DNA of 64,000 bases from NCBI RefSeq assembly GCF_009793335.1, contig NZ_WING01000001.1, forward strand, positions 186,001 through 250,000, in the 5' to 3' direction. Numbering within the stretch: the stretch's first letter is position 1; every line of letters begins with the position of its first letter. The DNA comes from Actinomadura sp. J1-007 (GTDB taxonomy: Bacteria > Actinomycetota > Actinomycetes > Streptosporangiales > Streptosporangiaceae). The notes under the pieces are model-generated. The model searched no databases. It was not told where the DNA came from and worked only from the letters and a program-made list of their open reading frames with translations. Shown piece by piece: positions 56,918 to 64,000 of this stretch. A program made the position numbers and the translations under genes.

Positions 56918-58093
56918 TCAGGTCAGGCGGGCGAGGCGTTCGACGGCCTCGTCGATGACCTCGTCCTTCTTGCAGAACGCGAACCGCACGAAGTGCGCCC
57001 CCGCCTCGCGGTGGTCGTAGAAGACCTGCGTGGGGATCGCGACCACGCCCGCCTTCTCCGGCAGCGCCCGCGCCAGCTCCATGCCGTCGGTGAAGCCGAG
57101 CGGCCTGATGTCGGCCTGCACGAAGTAGGTGCCCTGCGGCCGGTACGTCCGGAAGCCGGCCGCCTCCAGGCCGCTGACCAGCCGGTCGCGCTTGGCCTGG
57201 AGCGAGACGCGCAGCTCCTCGACCCAGCCGAGCTCGTGGCGCAGCGCGTGCGCGGCGGCCCGCTGCCAGGGCCCGCCGGCCGCGTAGGTGGTGAACTGCT
57301 TGACGGTCTGCACGGCCCGCACGTACGGCGCGGGCGCGGTGACCCAGCCGGTCTTCCACCCGGTCACCGAGAACGTCTTGCCCGCCGACGACACCGACAC
57401 GGTGCGCTCGCGCATCCCGTCCAGGCTCGCGAGCGGGATGTGCTCGGCGCCGTCGAACGTCAGGTACTCGTACACCTCGTCGGTGATCGCCACCAGGTCG
57501 TGCTCGCGGCAGACCGCGGCGACGGCCTCCAGCTCGCCGCGGGTGAACACCGTGCCCGCCGGGTTGTGCGGCGAGTTGACCAGGATCGCCTTCGTGCGCG
57601 GCCCGACCGCCGCGCGCAGCTCGTCCGGGTCGAAGGTGAACCGCCCCTCCGACGGGCGCAGCGTGACGGGCCTGCGCTCCGCGCCCGCCAGCGCGATCGT
57701 CGCCGCGTACGAGTCGTAGTAGGGCTCGAAGACGACGACCTCGTCGCCGGGCCCGGCGAGCGCGAGCACCGAGGCCGCGATCCCCTCCGTGGCCCCGACG
57801 GTCGCGTAGACCTCGGTCGCCGGGTCGTACTCCAGCCCGTACCGGTCGCGCCGCTGCGCGGCCACGGCCTCGCGCAGCTCCGGCAGGCCGGGGCCGGGCG
57901 GGTACTGGTTGCCCCCGTTGCGGATGGCCTCGACGGCCGCGTCCAGCATCGAGGGCGGCCCGTCGGTGTCGGGGAAGCCCTGTCCGAGATTGATCGACCC
58001 GGTCTCCACGGCCAGCGCGGACATCTCCGCGAAGATCGTCGTCCCGAATCCCTGCATGCGAGGCACCAGCGGCTCAACCACGCCGACCATCAT
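56918..58093 (-). CDS. Class I/II PLP-dependent aminotransferase (DapC-like)
   Basis: The 391-residue fold-type I aminotransferase has INLGQGFPDTDGPPSML, the PLP-phosphate region VGATEGIAASVLAL, NSPHNPAGTVFTRGEL with the conserved Asn, DEVYEYLTFDG with the cofactor Asp and Tyr, and SSAGKTFSVTGWKTGW with the Schiff-base Lys. A C-terminal Arg sits in AHFVRFAFCKK. It is closest in form to actinobacterial enzymes annotated as N-succinyldiaminopimelate or methionine/glutamine transaminases. It is divergent from an amino acid permease across 150 bp. The start is ATG 58093 or 58090. Confidence 0.9.
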   Translation of the reverse strand: MMVGVVEPLVPRMQGFGTTIFAEMSALAVETGSINLGQGFPDTDGPPSMLDAAVEAIRNGGNQYPPGPGLPELREAVAAQRRDRYGLEYDPATEVYATVGATEGIAASVLALAGPGDEVVVFEPYYDSYAATIALAGAERRPVTLRPSEGRFTFDPDELRAAVGPRTKAILVNSPHNPAGTVFTRGELEAVAAVCREHDLVAITDEVYEYLTFDGAEHIPLASLDGMRERTVSVSSAGKTFSVTGWKTGWVTAPAPYVRAVQTVKQFTTYAAGGPWQRAAAHALRHELGWVEELRVSLQAKRDRLVSGLEAAGFRTYRPQGTYFVQADIRPLGFTDGMELARALPEKAGVVAIPTQVFYDHREAGAHFVRFAFCKKDEVIDEAVERLARLT

Positions 58094-58244
58094 CCCCGAT
58101 CGCCGCCCGGGCGGACCCCGGGGGCGCGCGCCGTTCCGACCGTCCCCGGCGGCCCGGCACGGAGGGTCTCGGCTTGGTTGCCGATCGGTTAGGTCCGTTC
58201 ATAAAGGTTGATTCGGTCACACCGCCGCCTGATCATGCCGCGGT

Positions 58245-59657
58245 ATGGGCGGTGACAGCGGTACGAGCCGGGCGGACGGCGCGAGCGGCGCGGAGGGGGC
58301 GGGGCTGCGGCGGGGGCTGCGGCCCCGGCACCTGCGGATGATCGCGCTCGGCGGGATCATCGGGGCGGGCCTGTTCGTGGGCAGCGGGGCGGTGATCCAC
58401 ACGGTGGGGCCCGCCGCGGTGCTGTCGTACGTGGTCGGCGGGCTGCTGGTCGTGTTCGTGATGCGGATGCTCGGCGAGATGGCGTCGGCGGAGCCCGCGA
58501 TGGGGTCGTTCATGGAGTACGCGCGCGAGTCGCTCGGCGGCTGGGCGGGCTTCACCGCGGGCTGGCTCTACTGGTACTACTGGGTCGGCATCGTGGCGTT
58601 CGAGGCGGTCGCGGGCGCGCAGATCCTCCAGAAGTGGGTCCCGGGCGTCCCCCAGTGGGGCTTCGCGCTGGCGCTGATGCTGGCCCTGACGGTGACGAAC
58701 CTGCTGTCGGTCAGGTCGTTCGGCGAGACCGAGTACTGGCTGGCCTCGGTGAAGATCGCCTGCATCGCCGTCTTCCTCGTCGTGGGCACGCTGTTCGTGC
58801 TCGGCCTGTGGCCGGACGCCTCGGTGTCGGTGGGCAACATCGCGGAGGACGGGTTCGTCGCCAAGGGCTGGTTCGCGGTCGTGCACGGCGTGGTGATCGT
58901 GATCTTCTCCTACTTCGGCGCGGAGGTCGTGACGATCGCGGCGTCGGAGTCGCGCGAGCCCGCCAAGGCGGTCGCGGCGGCGACGGTGACCGTGGTGTGG
59001 CGGGTGCTGCTGTTCTTCGTCGGGTCCGTGCTGCTGCTGGTGATGATCACGCCGTGGGAGCGGATCCCGGACGAGGGCAGCCCGTTCGCGGCGGCGTTCG
59101 ACCGCTTCGGCATCCCGGCCGCCGAGCAGGTGATGAACGTGGTCGTGCTGACGGCCGTCGTGTCGGTGCTGAACTCGGGGCTCTACACCGCGTCGCGGAT
59201 GCTGTTCGCGCTGCGGGAGCACGGCTGGTCGCCGTCGTGGGTGGGCGACACCGGCCGGCGGGGCGTGCCCTGGAAGGCGATCGTGCTGAGCACGCTCCTC
59301 GGGTACGTCGCGGTGGTGATGAGCTTCGTCTCGCCCGACCGGGTGTTCTACTTCATCATCAACTCGGCGGGCGCGGTCGCCCTGTTCCTGTACGGGATCA
59401 TCGCGCTGTCGCAGCTCCGGATGCGGGACCGGCTCGAACGTGACGCGCCCGAGCGGCTCCGGCTGAAGATGTGGCTGCACCCGTGGCTGAGCTGGGCGAC
59501 GTTCGCGTGCGTGGTGCTGGTGCTCGCGTCGATGGGCCTGGTGTCGGAGACCCGTTCGCAGCTCGGGCTGAGCGTGGTCAGCCTGGCGTTCATCCTGGCG
59601 GTGTACGCGGCGGTGACACTGCGGGCCAAGCGGACGGCGCCGCCCCCGCACGCGTGA
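58245..59657 (+). CDS. Amino acid permease (APC superfamily, AAT/GabP-like)
   Basis: The 470-residue, 12-TM transporter starts MGGDSGTSRADG. TM1 carries HLRMIALGGIIGAGLFVGSGA, the substrate-backbone-binding GxG motif of amino-acid transporters, and EMASAEPAMGSFMEYARESLG matches the AAT consensus (GEMA). YFGAEVVTIAASESREPAKAV is also typical of TM6-TM7. It probably imports an amino acid or GABA by proton symport. The divergent aminotransferase suggests joint use. The stop codon is the first TGA of a tandem 12-bp repeat array. Confidence 0.9.
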   Translation: MGGDSGTSRADGASGAEGAGLRRGLRPRHLRMIALGGIIGAGLFVGSGAVIHTVGPAAVLSYVVGGLLVVFVMRMLGEMASAEPAMGSFMEYARESLGGWAGFTAGWLYWYYWVGIVAFEAVAGAQILQKWVPGVPQWGFALALMLALTVTNLLSVRSFGETEYWLASVKIACIAVFLVVGTLFVLGLWPDASVSVGNIAEDGFVAKGWFAVVHGVVIVIFSYFGAEVVTIAASESREPAKAVAAATVTVVWRVLLFFVGSVLLLVMITPWERIPDEGSPFAAAFDRFGIPAAEQVMNVVVLTAVVSVLNSGLYTASRMLFALREHGWSPSWVGDTGRRGVPWKAIVLSTLLGYVAVVMSFVSPDRVFYFIINSAGAVALFLYGIIALSQLRMRDRLERDAPERLRLKMWLHPWLSWATFACVVLVLASMGLVSETRSQLGLSVVSLAFILAVYAAVTLRAKRTAPPPHA

Positions 59658-59772
59658 CCCCCGGCGCGCCCCCCCGGCGTGACCCCCGGCGTGACCCCCG
59701 GCGTGACCCCCGGCGTGACCCCCGGCGTGACCCCCGGCGTGACCCCCGGCGCGCCCCCGGCGTGACCCGCGG
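59655..59772. repeat. Tandem 12-bp repeat TGACCCCCGGCG (7 exact copies plus variants)
   Basis: Seven exact copies of TGACCCCCGGCG, plus related units CGCCCCCCCGGCG, CGCCCCCGGCG and TGACCCGCGGCG, fill the whole gap between the convergent permease and response regulator genes. The first TGA is the permease stop, so every unit offers a further stop codon in that register. Copy number may be misassembled in this draft. Confidence 0.9.
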
Positions 59773-59775
59773 CGG

Positions 59776-60381
59776 TCAGATCCAGCCCATCTCGCGGGCG
59801 GCGCGCACGGCGGCCACCCGGTTCGGCTCGCCGAGCTTGGCCATCGCCGTGGACAGGTAGTTGCGGACGGTGCCCTCCGACAGGCGCAGGAGCGCCGCGA
59901 TCCGGGACGTCTCGGTGCCCGCGCCGACGAGCCGGAGGATCTCGCGCTCCCGCTGGGTGAGCGGGTTGTCCCCGGCGGCCATCGCGCTCGCGGCCAGCTC
60001 GGCGTCCAGGTACCGGCCGCCCGCGTGGACCTTGCGGATGGCGGCGGCGAGCTCCTCGGTCGGGGCGTCCTTGGCCACGAACCCGCGGACCCCGGCGGCC
60101 ATCGCCCGGCGCAGGTAGCCGGGGCGGCCGAAGCTGGTGAGGACGCACACCGAGCAGCGGGCGCCGGCGTCGCGCAGCTCCTCGGCGACGGTGAGGCCGT
60201 CGGCGCCCGGCATGTCGATGTCGAGCACGGCGACGTCGGGGTCGCTGCCCGCGACGGCCGCGGCGACCTCGTCGCCGCGCGCGACCTCGCCGACCACCTC
60301 CAGGTCGTCCTCCAGGCCGAGCAGCGCGGCGACCGCGCCGCGGATGAGGTGCTCGTCGTCGGCCAGCAGCACCGTGATCAC
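59776..60381 (-). CDS. NarL/FixJ family response regulator
   Basis: The 201-residue protein has a receiver domain (VLLADDEHLIRGAVAALLGLE; phospho-acceptor Asp in AVLDIDMPGADGL; CVLTSFGRPGYLRRAM; Lys in FVAKDAP) and a LuxR-type helix-turn-helix (NPLTQREREILRLVGAGTETSRIAALLRLSEGTVRNYLSTAMAKL). The GTG at 60381 overlaps the stop of the histidine kinase, forming a DesK/NarL-type two-component pair. No target promoter is evident in the window. Confidence 0.94.
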   Translation of the reverse strand: MITVLLADDEHLIRGAVAALLGLEDDLEVVGEVARGDEVAAAVAGSDPDVAVLDIDMPGADGLTVAEELRDAGARCSVCVLTSFGRPGYLRRAMAAGVRGFVAKDAPTEELAAAIRKVHAGGRYLDAELAASAMAAGDNPLTQREREILRLVGAGTETSRIAALLRLSEGTVRNYLSTAMAKLGEPNRVAAVRAAREMGWI

Positions 60382-61661
60382 GGCGCGCCCCCGGCCGGGA
60401 CCGGCGCGCCCTCCGGCGCGCCCGCGGGGGCGGGCGGGTCGCCGACCGGGATCACCGCGCGCAGCAGGAACCCGTCGCGGCCGTCGGGGGCCGCGCTCAG
60501 CTCGCCGCCGACGACCGCGACCCGTTCGGCGAGGCCGGTGAGGCCCGAGCCCGCGCCGTCGCCCGGACCGCCGGACAGCCCGTCCCGGCCGCCGTCCGCC
60601 GCGCCGGGACGGGCCCCGTCGTTGCGCATCTCCAGCACCACGGCCCCACCGTAGGACGCCAGCGTGATCGCGCAGCGGCGGGCCTCGCTGTGCTTGATCA
60701 CGTTGGTGGCGCCCTCCCGGATCACCCAGGCGAGCACCGACCGGACGTCGGCCGGCAGGCCGGACGGCGGCGCGGCGGTCTCGCAGCGCACCCCCGCCGC
60801 CTCCAGCACCGACCGCACGCCCGCGAGCTCGGCGTCCAGCTCGACCGCCCGGTAGCCGCGCACCGCGGACCGCACCTCGCGCAGCGCGTCGCGGGCGGCC
60901 TGCCGGACGTCGGCCATCTCGGCGTGGGCGCGGTCCGGGTCCCGTTCGGCCAGCCGCATGGCCAGCTCGCTCTTCACCGCGATCAGCGACAGGCTGTGGC
61001 CGAGCAGGTCGTGCAGGTCGCGGGAGAACCGGAGCCGCTCCTCGGTGACGGCGAGCCGGGCCTGCGCCTCGCGCGCCGCGTGCGCCTCCTGGTGCAGCTC
61101 CCAGATCCGCCGCTGGTACTGGTTGGTGTAGACCAGCCCCCAGCACACCAGGAAGAATCCGCCGACCGAGAGGGGCGGCGCGTACCAGTGCTCGGCGTAC
61201 CAGGAGGCCGGGCGCGGGTTCGCGACGGCGATCAGGACGCTGACGTACGCGGCGGCGGCGAGGCACAGGACGAGCTGGTCGCGGCGCCGGGTCAGCGTGA
61301 GCGTCACCGCCGCCACCCAGAACACCGGGACCGCCGCCCAGATCTCGCTGGTCAGCATCATCAGCGTCAGCGGCGCGGCGAGCACGCCGCTCAGCACCAG
61401 GTCGCGGCGCGCCGCGCCGCCGTGCATGCTGCCCCGGACGAGCCGCGCGTACAGCCACAGGTGCAGGACGAGGGCGGCGGCGACGAGGACGAGCAGGGGC
61501 AAGCCGATCTCGGACCGCGTGTACGACTGCGCCAGCCCGACCGAGGCGGGGGAGATCAGCCCGAGCGCGGCGAACAGGTAGGACCGGTAGGTCATCCGCC
61601 GGTACTCCTCGAACCCGATCGCCGCCCGTTCCTCCAGGTCGGCCGCCGTCGGCGTCTCCAT
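60378..61661 (-). CDS. DesK-type sensor histidine kinase (HisKA_3)
   Basis: The 427-residue membrane kinase has about five to six TM helices in the first 170 residues (LFAALGLISPASVGLA, LPLLVLVAAALVLHLWLY, AAPLTLMMLTSEIWAAVPVFWVAAV and others) with almost no extracellular domain. A short coiled coil follows, then the dimerisation helix with the phospho-His in RFSRDLHDLLGHSLSLIAVK, and an HATPase domain (REGATNVIKHSEARRC; GSGLTGLAERVAVVGGEL). A Pro/Ala/Gly-rich tail ends the protein. This class often senses membrane state or membrane-active drugs. The ATG start is at 61661. Confidence 0.93.
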   Translation of the reverse strand: METPTAADLEERAAIGFEEYRRMTYRSYLFAALGLISPASVGLAQSYTRSEIGLPLLVLVAAALVLHLWLYARLVRGSMHGGAARRDLVLSGVLAAPLTLMMLTSEIWAAVPVFWVAAVTLTLTRRRDQLVLCLAAAAYVSVLIAVANPRPASWYAEHWYAPPLSVGGFFLVCWGLVYTNQYQRRIWELHQEAHAAREAQARLAVTEERLRFSRDLHDLLGHSLSLIAVKSELAMRLAERDPDRAHAEMADVRQAARDALREVRSAVRGYRAVELDAELAGVRSVLEAAGVRCETAAPPSGLPADVRSVLAWVIREGATNVIKHSEARRCAITLASYGGAVVLEMRNDGARPGAADGGRDGLSGGPGDGAGSGLTGLAERVAVVGGELSAAPDGRDGFLLRAVIPVGDPPAPAGAPEGAPVPAGGAP

Positions 61662-61975
61662 GGGACTCCTCCCCCTCCCTCGGGCGGAAACCCTATCCGC
61701 CGCCGGGAGCGGCGGGCTCCCGGCGGAACCGGCGTGCGGCCGGGCGCGGCCGGGGCGCGCCGCCGCCGGGCCGGACGGCGGGGACCCCAGGTTCGCGGAA
61801 GGCCGCGCGCCGCGGTAGACGCGGGTGTCACCGGTTCCGGACGCGCCTGTCAGGCGTTCGGCATGACATCTGTCATCCGCGCCGCTCCCAGCGAGGACGC
61901 CGAGGCCGCGCGGGGCCGGTGAACGCCCGCCCGCCTATAGTAGGTAAGCATTCACTCACCTGCCGAGGGGGCCTT
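61662..61975. other. Divergent intergenic region between histidine kinase and TetR genes
   Basis: About 314 bp without a supported gene. The left part is GC-rich with Arg-codon-like repeats. The right end is AT-richer, with CTATAG around 61935 and the TetR operator at 61943-61960, probably marking the TetR promoter. Confidence 0.55.
61943..61960. promoter_or_regulatory. TetR operator-like quasi-palindrome
   Basis: GGTAAGCATTCACTCACC is an 18-bp interrupted palindrome (outer GGTnAG...CTnACC half-sites), typical of TetR regulators that recognise GTAAGC/ATTCAC-type sites. It lies 15 bp before the TTG start of the TetR gene and next to a TATAG -10-like stretch. Confidence 0.65.
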
Positions 61976-62593
61976 TTGAGCGCGCGCGAACGGATCCTGG
62001 ACGCGGCCGCGGAGGTCATGCGCGAGCACGGCGCGGTGGGCGCGACGACCAAGGAGATCGCGCGCGCCGCCGGCTACTCCGAGGCGCTGCTCTACAAGCA
62101 CTTCCGCGACAAGGAGGAGCTGCTGCTGTGCGTGCTGAAGGAGCGGATGCCCTCGTTCGCGGGGGCGGGCGCCCCGGGCGAGGGGACGGTGGAGGGCAAC
62201 CTCGTCGCGTTCGTCCAGGGCGGGCTGCGGTTCTACCGGCGCGCGTTCCCGATGATGGCGTCGATGGCGTCCGCGCCGAGGCTGCTGGCCGCGACCCGCG
62301 ACGCGCTGAGCAGGTACGGCGCGGGGCCGCGCGCGCCGGTCGCGAACCTCGCCGCCTACCTGCGCGCCGAGCAGGGCCTCGGGCGGGTGGACGCGGGCGC
62401 CGACGCCGACGCGGCGGCGGCGCTGCTCCTGGGCGCCTGCTTCCAGCAGGGCTTCCTGCGCTACTTCGACGAGGGCCTGAACGGCGAGGAGATCCCGAGG
62501 CAGGAGGCCGAGCGGCTGGTCCGCGCCCTGCTGCCCGTGCTGCTACCCGGCGGCCCGGCGCTCGCGGCGCCGGTTGGCGAGCGCCAGGACTAG
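61976..62593 (+). CDS. TetR/AcrR family transcriptional regulator
   Basis: The 205-residue protein has a strong N-terminal HTH (SARERILDAAAEVMREHGAVGATTKEIARAAGYSEALLYKHFRDKEEL) and an all-helical C-terminal ligand domain. TTG 61976 is the likely start: GAGGGGG stands upstream and the helix begins immediately; an upstream GTG gives residues with no similarity. It is convergent with the APC transporter and overlaps its 3' end by 51 bp. Autoregulation is likely from the palindrome upstream; ligand unknown. Confidence 0.88.
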   Translation: MSARERILDAAAEVMREHGAVGATTKEIARAAGYSEALLYKHFRDKEELLLCVLKERMPSFAGAGAPGEGTVEGNLVAFVQGGLRFYRRAFPMMASMASAPRLLAATRDALSRYGAGPRAPVANLAAYLRAEQGLGRVDAGADADAAAALLLGACFQQGFLRYFDEGLNGEEIPRQEAERLVRALLPVLLPGGPALAAPVGERQD

Positions 62594-63877
62594 GCCGATC
62601 GCCAGCCAGACCGCGCCCGCGACCTTGGCGAGCGTCCCGGCCAGCACGATGATCCAGATCGCCACCGCGGCGCCGAGCACCGGGACGACCAGGTGCGGGA
62701 GCCACGCGCGGCTGCCGCGCCGCACGACGAAGTAGCCGACCACCGAGGCGTGCAGCATGGTGAACGCCGCGAGCGCGCCCATGTCGACGACCGACACCAG
62801 CAGGTCGAGGCCGTCGTCGCGGCGCGCCGCCCACACCGACACGACCAGCGTCAGCCCGGCCGTGGTGAGCAGCGCGGTGCGCGGCACCCGCGAGCGCGGC
62901 GCGACGCCCGCGAGCGCGCTCGGCAGGCCCCGGTCGCGCGCCATGCCGTACAGCAGGCGGGACGCGGCGGCCACGGCGGTCATCGCCGAGAACGCCGGGC
63001 CGACGCCCTTCACGATCGAGAACGCCTTGGACAGCCACGGCCCGACCGCCGAGTCCGTCATCGTGTAGAACGCCGTCCCCTGGTCGGCGGGGTGCTCGGC
63101 CAGCTCCTGCGGCGTCACCGGCATCAGCAGCCCGGCCAGGTACGTCTGCACGACGAACAGCAGGCCCGCGAGCCCGAGGCAGAACAGCACCGCCCGCCCG
63201 ACCTGCCGCGAGTCCCCCGTGCTCTCCTCGGCGAACGAGGCGATGGCGTCGAAGCCGAGGTAGGACAGCACCGCGACCGACACCGCGCCCATGACGAGGG
63301 TCAGCGAGCTGCCGCCCGTCCCGAGGAACGGCGAGTCCCAGGGGCGGGCCGGGCCGTCCACCGCGAGGACGACGAGCGAGGCGGCCACGAAGACCACCAG
63401 CAGCACGATCTCCACGACGATCACGACGAACCCGACGCGCGCCGCGACCCGCGCCCCCGCGAGGTTGAACGCGGTCGTCACGGCGAACGCGATCACGGTG
63501 AACACCCACGACGGCACGGACGGGACGAGCGAGTGCAGCGCGATCCCGCAGAACAGGTACGCCACCGACGGGATCAGCAGGTAGTCGAGCATCGCGAGCC
63601 AGCCCGCGAGGAACCCGGCGGGCCGTCCGAGCCCGGCGCTCGCGTACGCGAACACCGACCCGGCGTGCGGGACCTCCCGCGACATCTGCGCGTACGACCA
63701 CGCGGTGAACCCCATCGCGACCGTCGCGACGGCGTAGACGGCGGCGACGGCGCCGACGCTCTTGGCGTCCAGCACCCCGTACACCCCGACCGGCGCCATC
63801 GGCCCGATGAACAGCAGGCCGTACACGACCAGGTCGCGCGGCGACAGGCTCCGGTCCAGCGCCCGGGCGTCCTCCAT
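62543..63877 (-). CDS. APC family amino acid/polyamine permease
   Basis: The 444-residue, 12-TM transporter opens with DRSLSPRDLVVYGLLFIGPMAPVGVYGVL, the TM1 region of the APA/PuuP-like branch. SYAQMSREVPHAGSVFAYASAGLGRPAGFLAGWLAMLDYLL, SYLGFDAIASFAEESTGD and ASRLLYGMARDRGLP further fit a putrescine/amino-acid importer. ATG 63877. The C-terminus overlaps the end of the convergent TetR gene. It may form an operon with the partial gene on its upstream side (24-bp gap). Confidence 0.9.
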   Translation of the reverse strand: MEDARALDRSLSPRDLVVYGLLFIGPMAPVGVYGVLDAKSVGAVAAVYAVATVAMGFTAWSYAQMSREVPHAGSVFAYASAGLGRPAGFLAGWLAMLDYLLIPSVAYLFCGIALHSLVPSVPSWVFTVIAFAVTTAFNLAGARVAARVGFVVIVVEIVLLVVFVAASLVVLAVDGPARPWDSPFLGTGGSSLTLVMGAVSVAVLSYLGFDAIASFAEESTGDSRQVGRAVLFCLGLAGLLFVVQTYLAGLLMPVTPQELAEHPADQGTAFYTMTDSAVGPWLSKAFSIVKGVGPAFSAMTAVAAASRLLYGMARDRGLPSALAGVAPRSRVPRTALLTTAGLTLVVSVWAARRDDGLDLLVSVVDMGALAAFTMLHASVVGYFVVRRGSRAWLPHLVVPVLGAAVAIWIIVLAGTLAKVAGAVWLAIGLVLALANRRRERRAAG

Positions 63878-63901
63878 GGCTCTCCTCCGGTCCCTCGGCG
63901 G

Positions 63902-64000
63902 CTAGGCGTTCCGGGGGGCGTCCGCCGCGGGACCGCCGGGGCGGCGGTCGCGGGACCGGACGAAGTCGATCTCCTCGGGGGCGCGGCCGGGCCAGGTGAG
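63902..64000 (-). CDS. C-terminal fragment of an unidentified protein
   Basis: An open frame enters from the right edge and ends at the TAG at 63902-63904. The visible residues, LTWPGRAPEEIDFVRSRDRR and a Pro/Ala-rich tail ending PRNA, are too few to identify. Its end lies 24 bp before the APC transporter start, same strand, so the two are probably co-transcribed. Confidence 0.5.
   Translation of the reverse strand, partial: LTWPGRAPEEIDFVRSRDRRPGGPAADAPRNA

Noticed and set aside
59655..59772. CRISPR-like array.
   Set aside because: The units are 12 bp, directly abutting, with no spacers and no cas genes.

Overview
The window is very GC-rich (clearly above 70%) bacterial DNA with dense, often overlapping genes (ATGA, GTGA and TTGA junctions) and many GTG/TTG starts. 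Gene content and order point to an actinomycete: a dcw cluster with a histone-H1-like FtsL extension, a meso-DAP type MurE, DUF3040, an F420-type LLM oxidoreductase and DesK/NarL signalling. The closest match I can suggest is Streptosporangiales/Thermomonosporaceae (Actinomadura-like); the family is inference. No tRNA, rRNA or CRISPR array was recognised.

Layout. (1) 1-13.2 kb, minus strand: the division and cell wall cluster mraZ-rsmH-ftsL-ftsI-murE-murF-mraY-murD-ftsW-murG-murC (murC cut by the window edge), with a clear mraZ promoter carrying four 10-bp-phased MraZ-type repeats. (2) 13.7-18.6 kb, plus: MoxR ATPase, DUF58 protein and transglutaminase operon, closed by a 14-bp perfect hairpin. 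(3) 18.8-23.7 kb, minus: DUF3040 protein, DNA polymerase IV, methyltransferase, nusB, efp and an M24 aminopeptidase. (4) 24-29.1 kb: Tat-exported flavin amine oxidase, LLM oxidoreductase, enoyl-CoA hydratase with a palindromic operator, a secreted protein, and a TetR regulator with two operators. (5) 29.2-32.4 kb, minus: aroC-aroK-aroB-aroQ. (6) 32.6-43.3 kb: an unusual biosynthetic locus. A minus-strand operon encodes an 82-residue candidate substrate, a class II lanthionine synthetase (LanM), a DegT aminotransferase, a sulfotransferase and a nitroreductase. The facing plus strand encodes an HK97-fold, encapsulin-like shell protein followed by two tandem hexapeptide cistrons (MRTNTW and MRTPPW). 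An MFS exporter and an acyl-CoA ligase flank it. (7) 43.4-47.9 kb, minus: a fused alpha-beta glycyl-tRNA synthetase, a PhyH-type dioxygenase and a small prepilin peptidase. (8) 48-55.6 kb, minus: Crp regulator, nucleotidyl-cyclase homologue, FHA/P-loop protein, MotA/ExbB-like channel, ExbD-like Ig protein, kinase-zinc ribbon-FGE fusion and SseB. This looks like one signalling or conflict module that couples a cyclic nucleotide and phosphorylation to an ion-driven membrane motor. (9) 55.7-64 kb: ring-opening amidohydrolase, PLP aminotransferase, amino acid permease, two-component system, TetR regulator and a second APC transporter.

Sequence quality. About fifteen genes are broken by an apparent single missing base, nearly always in a run of 4-6 G or C. 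The reading frame and family similarity resume exactly one base out. I treat these as base-calling or assembly errors, not pseudogenes, and give each gene's full extent across the break.

The two most interesting regions are the shell/LanM/hexapeptide locus (32.6-43.3 kb) and the cyclase/FHA/MotA-ExbD/kinase-FGE operon (48-55.6 kb).
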